Shown one piece after another: positions 56,554 through 64,000 of a stretch of DNA of 64,000 bases. Each line of letters begins with the position of its first letter. Positions within the stretch are counted from its first letter, which is position 1. The notes below the pieces were generated by a model. The model was not told the DNA's origin and searched no databases. It saw nothing but the letters and a program-made list of their open reading frames with translations. Position numbers and translations under genes: made by a program. The DNA is from Okapia johnstoni (taxonomy: Eukaryota; Chordata; Mammalia; Artiodactyla; Giraffidae), in contig CM044322.1 in NCBI GenBank assembly GCA_024291935.2, forward strand, positions 66,393,405 to 66,457,404, written 5' to 3'.

Positions 56554-57070
56554 TGTCTCATGATAAAATCTTAGATAACTTGATTTTGAACATATGTCAA
56601 GTACATTATTCACGAATGAGGCAATCAGGAGAACCAGAAGGTCGAGAATGCTCATCTGGTAAACACTGGAGAGCTTATCCCAGATCTAAGCGGCTAGGTG
56701 GTTATACAGCAGAGACAAAGTTTAGCACAACAGACCATAGTAAGAGATGGACGTTTCAGTACCCTCAGAGAAAAGTTTTCAAGGCTCTCATCTGGATTTG
56801 GCCAATAGGAATTAAGAAATTAAAAGGCAGGTGGACAGGAGACATTGGGGTGTTTTTCCCACTTCTGAGTCTCCAGCATGTAGAACCTGACACTCTCTTC
56901 TCCTAGTTTCCTCCTAGAATCCCTGGCATGACTCAGGTCTGTGTGCAGTCTCTGCCACTGTAGGTATGATACTGCTTCTTCCCCCACCTCAACCCTTTAG
57001 CCCTAAGGTTAGAAGTGGCTACTTGCTGTTAGTCTGGATTCTGTCACTATTTCCCATTTGGCTTCCAGCT
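56554..57070. other. Unrecognised stretch
   Basis: No repeat recognised. An open frame continues from the SINE to 56906, but without any motif I know. Confidence 0.4.
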
Positions 57071-57607
57071 TTTATTTATTTTTATTATTAATGTATTTAT
57101 TTTAGTTGGAGGCTAAATACTTTACAATACTGTAGTGGTTTTTGCCATACATTGACATGAATCAGCCATGGGTTTACATGTGTTCCCCATCCTGAACCCC
57201 CCTCCCTCCCCATCCCATCCCTCTGGGTCATCCCATTGCCCCAGCCCTGAGCACTTGTCTCATGCATCTAACCTGGACTGGTGTTCTGTTTCACATATGA
57301 TAATATACATGTTTCAATGCTATTGTCTCAGATCATCCCACCCTCACCTTCTCCCACAGAGTCCATAAGACTGTTCTATGCATCTGTGTCTCTTTTCCTG
57401 TCTCGCATATAGAATTATCACTACCATCTTTCAAATTCCATATACATGTGTTAGTACACTGTATTGGTGTTTTTCTTTCTGGCTCACTTCACTCTGTATA
57501 ATGGGCTCCAGTTTCATCCATCTCAATAGAACGGATTCAAATGTATTCTTTTTAATGGCTGAGTAATATTCCATTGTGTATATGTACCACAGCTTCCTTA
57601 TCCATTA
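57071..57607 (-). mobile_element. L1 3' part of an inverted L1 insertion
   Basis: Reverse L1: T-rich start, 3' UTR ('gttggaggctaaatacttta', 'aacctggactggtgttctg'), then the ORF2 C-terminal end up to 'aatattccattgtgtatatg' and 'cagcttccttatccatt'. It meets forward ORF2 at 57607/57608. Confidence 0.92.
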
Positions 57608-58941
57608 AACACTGATGAAAGAAATCAATGAGGACAAAAATAGATGGAGAAATATACCGTGTTCATGGATTGGAAGAATCATATAATGAAAATGAGTATA
57701 CTACCTAAAGCAATCTATAGATTCAATGCAATCCCTATAAAGCTAGCAATGCTATTTTTCACAGAACTAGAACAAATAATTTCACAATTTGTATGGAAAT
57801 ACAAAAAACCTCAAATAGCCAAAGTCATCTTGAGAAAGAAGAATGGAACTGGAGGAATCAACCTGCCTGACTTCAGGCTCTACTACAAAGCCACAGTCAT
57901 CAAGACAGTATGGTACTGGCACAAAGACAAAAATATAGATCAATGGAGCAAAATAGAAAGCCCAGAGATAAATCCACATACCTATGGACACCTTATCTTT
58001 GACAAAGGAGGTAAGAATATACAATGGAGAAAAGACAATCTCTTTAACATGTGGTGCTGGGAAAACTGGTCAACCACTTGTAAAAGAATGAAACTAGAAC
58101 ACTTTCTAACACCATACACAAAAATAAACTCAAAATGGATTAAATATCTAAACCTAAAGCCAGAAACAATATAACTCCTAGAGGAAAACATAGGCAAAAC
58201 ACTCTCCGACATAAATCACAACAGGATTCTCTATGACCCACCTCCCAGAATATTGGAAATAAAAGCAAAAATAAACAAACGGGACCTAATTAAACTTAAA
58301 ATCTTTTGCACAACAGAGGAAACTATAAGCAAGGTGAAAAGACAGCCTTCAGAATGGGAGAAAATAATAGCAAACGAAGCAACAGACAAAGAATTAATCT
58401 CAAAAATATACAAGCAACCCCTGCAGCTCAATTCCAGAAAAATAAATGACCCAATCAAAAAATGAGCCAAAGAACTAAACAGACACTTCTCCAAAGAAGA
58501 CATACAGATGGCTAACAGACACATGAAAAAGATGCTCAACATCACTCACTATTAGAGACATGCAAATCAAAAACATAATGTGGTATCATTTCACGCCCGT
58601 CAGAATGGCTGCTATCTAAAAGCCTACAAGCAATAAAAGCTGGATGGGGTGTGGAGAAAAGGGAACCCTCTTACATTGTTGGTGGGATTGCAAACTAGTA
58701 CAGCCACTATGGAGAGCAGTGTGGAGATTCTTTAAAAAACTGGGAATAGAACTGCCATATGACCCAGCAATCCCACTGCTGGGCATACACACTGAGGAAA
58801 CCAGAATTGAAAGACACACGTGTACCCCAGTTCATCGCAGCACTGTTTATAATAGCCAAGACATGGAAGCAACCCAGATGTCCATCAGCAGACAAATGGA
58901 TAAGGAAGCTGTGGTACATATACACAATGGAATATTACTTT
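57608..58941 (+). mobile_element. L1 ORF2 5' part, inverted by twin priming
   Basis: Forward ORF2 from the segment after the reverse transcriptase ('tgaaagaaatcaatgaggac') to 'acacaatggaatattact', exactly where the reverse 3' part begins. About 45 bp (58895-58939 against 57563-57605) are present in both arms. The two parts are therefore contiguous pieces of one L1, with the upstream one flipped. Confidence 0.9.
57644..58465 (+). pseudogene. L1 ORF2 C-terminal coding fragment
   Basis: 57644-58174 reads [49 protein letters not shown] and [17 protein letters not shown], the well-known L1 ORF2 region downstream of the reverse transcriptase. A TAA after PETI (near 58172) breaks the frame, and it resumes at 58253 with KRDLIKLKIFCTTEETISK. 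There is no endonuclease or RT catalytic part. Confidence 0.88.
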
Positions 58942-60867
58942 ATTCTTAATCTGTGGTTAATATCTGCATTTGTTTTTTTTATTGTTTTTGACAATTTCTA
59001 AACTTGACTGCTTTTTGTCAGTTCTGCTTTTTGTCATTTTCAACATACATGCTTTGGAATACACCTAAGCCCTTATGTGACTCAACATCACTTTATAACC
59101 AATATTTCATCTAAAATCCAATAACTGTAGTCTTACCAAGTCTTTAAGTATCTTCTCCACTTTGAAAACATGTCTCTAAATTATGTCAGAAATGCTCAAA
59201 GTTTCACAATCATGAATCCACTGTTACCTGTCCTAATGTCAGTAGGGATGACTGGTGTTTCTTTGCTGGAATTTAATTATTGAATTTCAAAAATAATATA
59301 TAGATATTTAATAATGATGATAGTTATAGTTGTGACAGACATCATATATTGATCCCTCCCACATCCATGCCACCTCCTGCCTCCCTGGACAGCACTTATG
59401 GACTTTAAGCAAATTGATTTCACAGTTATCTCTGAGGATGATCCCTATAGAAATTAAAATAATCAGGGTTTGTGACACACACAGAAAAATAAATAAATGA
59501 AACAATCAGTGTATTAGTTTTGTTTTTTCTTGTATTCATTAGAAGTTTTGTAATACAAGATATTCCTATCTAGAAGTAAAAGTTACAAAAGCAATTTAAA
59601 TTATATAATTATTAATTAAATTTCTATAAGCAAACACAGATGCATATATAAACATATATAATATAAACGTGTAAACATATGTGTATGTAAATATATAAGT
59701 ACCTTTATCCTAATTTATAGCAGTTTCATCAATGTAAAAACTACACATATATAAACATTTAATCACATTTAATTATGGAAGACATAGCAATTCTGTTAGC
59801 TAATACTATTTGAAAAGTAGATAAAATTGTTAAAATTTGCCAAATACTTAAATAGTCAAGATTTATCTTCCTGTGACACTTTATTTAATGAAGATGTTAC
59901 TTTTTATTTCACAGATACAGTCTTTTTGTTTCCCAGTACAATCTATGATATATTTTAATACATTTTCACAACTTAGGAAGAATTTCATGAGGCCTGAATG
60001 AATGATACAGTTTAGATCTATATACAATTCTTAAGGCACATTAAGAAAATCTCATATGAGTGAAATATTTAATTTTTTCATCTACTGTACTGTCATATAT
60101 GTACTATTCACGAGCATTGCACCAACAGAATCTTTCAGGCACATCCAGTTTGGTTTCACTCAGTTGATTTTACTAATGAGATAAACAAATCACTTTCTAC
60201 ATACGAAAGTGCCAGAAGTAGTTCTTTTCCTCCTGCTATGCCTGTGCTCCTATTGTGAAGACTGTTGAAACTAATATAACATATATTAATGCAATTTAAG
60301 AAAAAAAAAGAAGGCTTCTTTGTGAAAGTTCTGTAGAGACTAATACTTTCTCTGTAAATACATTTTGATTGCTCAGTATTAATTTAAAGCAGTATAATCT
60401 TTCATTTTAATTAGAAGTAGCAGTTAACAAAATGCACCAAGTCAAAGATTAAAAATACTTATTCAAGAATCAGAGGCAAAGTCTTATTAATTGTCACTTC
60501 TCTTTGGAGATCTAGTAGGAGGAATGGAATACATGTGTGAGTTCCCTAGAAGTGTAGAAATAATGTTGAGCAATTATAATTAGGAATATTGATTAAATTA
60601 CCTTCTAAAAATTACTTGTTGCTCTCCATATATAAGCAGCACATATTCATATTTAGCTTAGTTGAATAGGAGATTTAATTAGAATGAATATTTATTCCAG
60701 GCAACTGCATGGGATCATTTGGCCACAGTGATTACTGGAAGCAGGCACTTAGGGGGAAAAAAAGAAGCAAATTCTCTTCATCTTTTGTATTTTCCCCATT
60801 TATATTGTGGCTTCATTCACTTCATCAACTGAGAATCTCAATATGGTAGAAATCATACAGTACTTCC
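58942..60867. other. Unrecognised stretch, 1.9 kb
   Basis: AT-rich DNA with TA/CA low-complexity patches at 59640-59700. No gene or repeat recognised. Confidence 0.4.
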
Positions 60868-60970
60868 CCTGGAGAAGGGAAAGGCTGCCCACTCCAGCCT
60901 AGAGAATTTCATGGAATGTATAGAACACGGGGTCACAAAGAGTTGAACACAACCGAGCGACTTTCACTAT
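60868..60970 (+). mobile_element. Bov-A monomer fragment
   Basis: 'cccctggagaagggaaagg', 'ctgcccactccagcctagag' and 'gagcgactttcacta' match one A monomer. The 'gtattcttgcctgg' block is partly deleted and there is no tRNA-like head. Confidence 0.82.
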
Positions 60971-61205
60971 ATAGTGTTTAGGGCCATATTTCCTTGTTTT
61001 TATCATTAGGTCAGCATTTCCCATTTTGTATAAGTTTAAATTTCTAAAAAGCAATTAAATTAGAGATGTCTATCTCTGTTTACCCTTTGCTCATTCATAT
61101 ATATACACATGTATGCGTAGAAACATGCATTCCCATGCATTTATTTCCTTCTCAAATTCAATTTCGACAACGTCCCACAGAGTCAAGTTCAATTATCCTC
61201 TATGT

Positions 61206-62597
61206 GATTTATATGTTTTTATTTTTATTAGAGTATAGTTGCTCTAAAATGGTGGGTTTCTGCTACACAGAAAAGTGAATCAGCTCTATGTTTACATATA
61301 TCCTCTCTCTTTTGAATTTCCTTGACATTTAGGTCACCACAAAGTATTGAGAAGAGTTCCTGCTAAACAGTAGTCCTCATTAGTTACCTGTTTTATACTT
61401 AGTGTCAGTTGTATATTTGTATTGTCAATCCCAAACTCTTCATTCATTCTTTCTTTCCCTCTTCGTATCAGTTCATTTATTCCCTATATCTGTGGCTCTA
61501 TTTTTGATTTGCATATAATATTATCCATACTATTTTTCTATATTTCATATATATATATATATGCATTAATGCATGATATTTTTCTCTTTTTGAGTTACTT
61601 CACTCTGTATGACAGTCTCTAAGTTCATCCATGTCTCTGTAAATGACACAACTGTGTTCCTTTTTTTGGCTGAGTAATATTCCATTGTACACATCTACCA
61701 CATCTTCTTTATCCTTTCATTTGTTGATGGACATTTAGGTTTTTTTCATGCCTTGTCTACTGTGAAGAATGCTGCAATGCATATTGGGGTGCATGTAACT
61801 TTTTGAACTATGGCTTTTTTTGGGTATATGCCCAGGAGTGGGATTGCTGGTAATTCTATTTTTTTTTTTTAAGAAAGGAAACTCCATATTGTTCTCCATA
61901 CTGGCTGTATCAATTTATATTCCCACCAACAGTGTAGGCAGATTCCCTATTCTACACACACTCTCCAGCATTTATTCTTTGTAGATTTTTCTGATGATGG
62001 CCATTCTGACAGGTATGAGGTGATACCTCATTGTAGTTTTGATTTGCATTTCTCTAATAGTTAGTGATGTTGAGTATCTTTTCACATGTTTATTGGTCAT
62101 CTGTATGTCTTCTTTGGAGAAATGTCTATTTACGTCTTCTGCCTATTTTTTTTTTTTAATACTGAGCTGCATGAGCTGTTTGTATATTTTGGAGATTAAT
62201 TTCTTGTTAGTGGTTTCATTTGCAGACATTTTCTCCCATTCTGAAGGTTTTCTTTTCATCTTATTTATGGTTTTCTCGTGGGCTTCCCAGTTGACTCTAG
62301 TGGTAAAGAATCTGCCTGCTAATGCAGGAGATGTAAGAGACTCAGTTTCAATCTCTGGATTGGAAAAATGCCCGCAAGAAGGAAATGGGCATCCCACTCA
62401 AGTATTAGTGCCTGGAGAATTCTATGGGCAGAGGAGCCTGGTGGGCTCTAGTCCATGAGGCTCTAAAGAGTTGGACACGGATGAACACATATGGCTTCCT
62501 TTGATGTGTAAAAGTTTTAAGTTTAAATAGGTTCCATTTATCTATTTTTGTTTTTATCTTCATAACTCTAGGAGGTGGGTCAACGAAGATCTTGCTG
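61206..62597 (-). mobile_element. Older L1 3' UTR and ORF2 end, split by a SINE
   Basis: Reverse artiodactyl L1: 'tattagagtatagttgctct', then UTR blocks, 'gctgagtaatattccattgt', the ORF2 C-terminal segment to 'attctgaaggttttcttttc', and, after the SINE, 'gatgtgtaaaagttttaag' to 'ggaggtgggtcaacgaagat'. A TA run is at 61547-61563. It is more diverged than the L1 at 42426. Confidence 0.88.
62279..62490 (+). mobile_element. Bov-tA SINE inside L1
   Basis: Forward Bov-tA (GGGCTTCCCAGTTGACTCTA head). The interrupted L1 motif appears on both sides as 'tatggttttct' (62266-62276) and 'tatggcttcct' (62491-62501), an imperfect target-site duplication. Confidence 0.92.
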
Positions 62598-63681
62598 CCC
62601 GTATGCAATTTAAAATCGTATCCAGGACAGGATATCTAACCATGATATTGGTATTTTGTGTGGTATTCATTCCTATCAAACAGATCTGATAATACTTCTT
62701 AGTATAGAACATGAAACAAATGATGTATTTTTAGCTGATTAGACTTCTCAGTATAGAATATGAAACAAATGATATATTTTACCTTTTCTACTATAGTCAA
62801 AGCATTGCAAATAAAATATAAAAGAATCACTGAAAAGTTGTTTAATTAAAATGGAAAATGTAGTTGTCAAAATAATTCTTACATATGAGTTGTTTTGCAT
62901 TTTTGTATTTCATTATTCAATGTTATTTAGCCCGAGAGAAAAAAATCTCTTTATGCTATATTAAGCTGATTTCTGTGCCGTCTGGCTGGTTTGGTCAATG
63001 TGAGCCCTGGGTGTCTGAGGAAATAAGAGGAGTGAAGTTAGTTACTAATAAGAGACATTGATGGGGTGGGTACTATTATTAGATGCTTGTGTATGATTTG
63101 TCATGGAGTCCATATATCATAGGGTGGTATATTAAAGTGCTATGTCACATACATAAATAGAAAAATATTCTAGATCTGTTGTTGTGAATTGATTCAGTTG
63201 ACTACACAGGCATTTCATGTTTTCTTATGCCATTGCCAAATTGAAGTCAGTTTGTACCTTCATCCTCTTGACTGAGGGGCTAGAAAATTTCTTTGAGGGA
63301 CTCTGCAATGTAACCACAATCTTTCTTCATGTCTTACAGTAGGACCTCTAGTGATTTATACAATGGCAAGTTATTAAGAAAAGGGAAATATTTTGAATTT
63401 CCACTCAGTTAAAAAGTATCTTTGATGCCAGTCCCTGAAAACCATAACACCAGTCACATGTGAACTTTCATGATTTATGCAGTGTTGTTTTGAGCCTGCT
63501 TCCCAGATGGTCCAGTGGGGGCCATGACCTGTACTACTACTAAGAGTATTTCTTTATGTACAATCAAAAGTGATCTAATTTAAAAACTGGAAAAATTACA
63601 ATAATGATCCTTGATCACAGAGTGATATTATGAAAGGAAGAACCAAAGGGTAAGTCCTTGGAACTGCCTCTCATCTCTGTG
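62598..63681. other. Unrecognised stretch with a 49-bp duplication
   Basis: No repeat family recognised. It holds a diverged tandem duplication at 62686-62783. Confidence 0.4.
62686..62783. repeat. 49-bp tandem duplication
   Basis: Unit 1 at 62686-62734 and unit 2 at 62735-62783 share 41 of 49 positions; the common core is AAACAAATGAT and AGTATAGAA. It is not part of any element I recognise. Confidence 0.85.
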
Positions 63682-63820
63682 GTTGTTGTTCAGCCACTAA
63701 GTCAAGTCTGACATTTTGCGACCCCATGCACTGCAGCATGCCAGGCTTTTCTGTCCTTCACTCTCTCCCTGAGTTTACTCAAATTCATGTCCATTGACAT
63801 CTTCTCATCTATATCCCCTT
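63682..63820 (-). mobile_element. BovB 3'-end fragment, diverged
   Basis: 'gttcagccactaagtcaag', 'ttgcgaccccatgcactgca' and 'gagtttactcaaattcatg' match the reverse BovB terminus. About 25-30 bp are deleted near 63797. Confidence 0.85.
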
Positions 63821-64000
63821 ATACTCAAAAGGGTGGAGAGGGGAAGCACTATAGTATCCCTGAGAGATTTCTGAGGGGAGTTCAGAAGTTAATACAAAAA
63901 TCAAAGATTTTAAAAATGCAGGATTAATAAATTTTACCTCATATATCTTCATCTTTTGCCTGTGCAAAAGTCAAACAGGTTGTGGAAAATGACTGTGTAT
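63821..64000. other. Unrecognised end of window
   Basis: No repeat or gene recognised. Confidence 0.4.

Noticed and set aside
56328..56906. 192-codon open frame
   Set aside because: The first ~75 codons are a Bov-tA SINE read on the opposite strand, and the rest shows no motif. It is not a credible gene.
1..64000. CRISPR array, operon, or bacterial or phage gene cluster
   Set aside because: There are no regularly spaced repeats and no compact gene arrangement. The repeat content is wholly that of a ruminant nuclear genome.

Overview
The window is repeat-rich, AT-rich, non-coding DNA from a pecoran ruminant, most likely a bovid (cattle, sheep, goat or a relative). The evidence is the repeat mix. 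BovB (RTE-type LINE) pieces are abundant, and there are tRNA-derived Bov-tA SINEs, a dimeric Bov-A2 SINE with its (AGC)n tail, CHR-type SINEs shared by cetaceans, hippos and ruminants, and artiodactyl L1 3' ends. I cannot decide the species. I found no host protein-coding exon, no functional RNA gene and no CRISPR array. Every long reading frame either lies in a retrotransposon or looks like chance.

Layout. 1-9.6 kb: L1 fragments in both orientations, short BovB 3' ends, several SINEs, a retroposed mRNA 3' end of unknown parent (1466-1972) and a MIR. 9.6-12.9 kb: a near-full-length BovB on the minus strand with a 9-bp target-site duplication (TSD) and a 784-codon endonuclease/reverse-transcriptase frame. 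13-18 kb: a BovB 3' end with TSD, then a second near-full-length but decayed BovB on the plus strand. 18-28 kb: SINEs, a BovB head-to-head junction, a 1.8-kb plus-strand BovB and an L1 fragment with an internal inversion. 28.5-36 kb: a BovB with a long duplicated 5' leader that was later interrupted by an opposite-strand BovB with a 12-bp TSD, followed by two more inverted BovB copies. 36.5-41.7 kb: mostly unrecognised sequence with one complete solo LTR (37712-38190, 4-bp TSD) and an L2 end. 41.7-44.6 kb: an L1 inserted into the tail of an opposite L1, flanked by an unusually long (~130 bp) direct duplication. 45.7-49.8 kb: an LTR-like block split by Bov-A2, two BovB fragments, SINEs and an old L2. 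50.8-54.2 kb: a quiet stretch with no recognised repeat. 54.2-59 kb: several young L1 3' ends, one inverted by apparent twin priming. 59-64 kb: mostly unrecognised DNA with one older L1 carrying a Bov-tA.

The elements do not form a pathway. They depend on one another historically: BovB supplied the 3' tail and mobilisation machinery for Bov-tA/Bov-A2, and L1 is the likely source of the poly(A) retrocopy. I found no convincing undescribed system. The items most worth checking are the BovB copy with an apparent catalytic His-to-Pro change, the nested and inverted element structures with clear TSDs, the long L1 flanking duplication, the alternative BovB 5' leaders and the unidentified retrocopy. 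Family names come from remembered consensus patterns and copy-to-copy comparison within the window, not from a database search.
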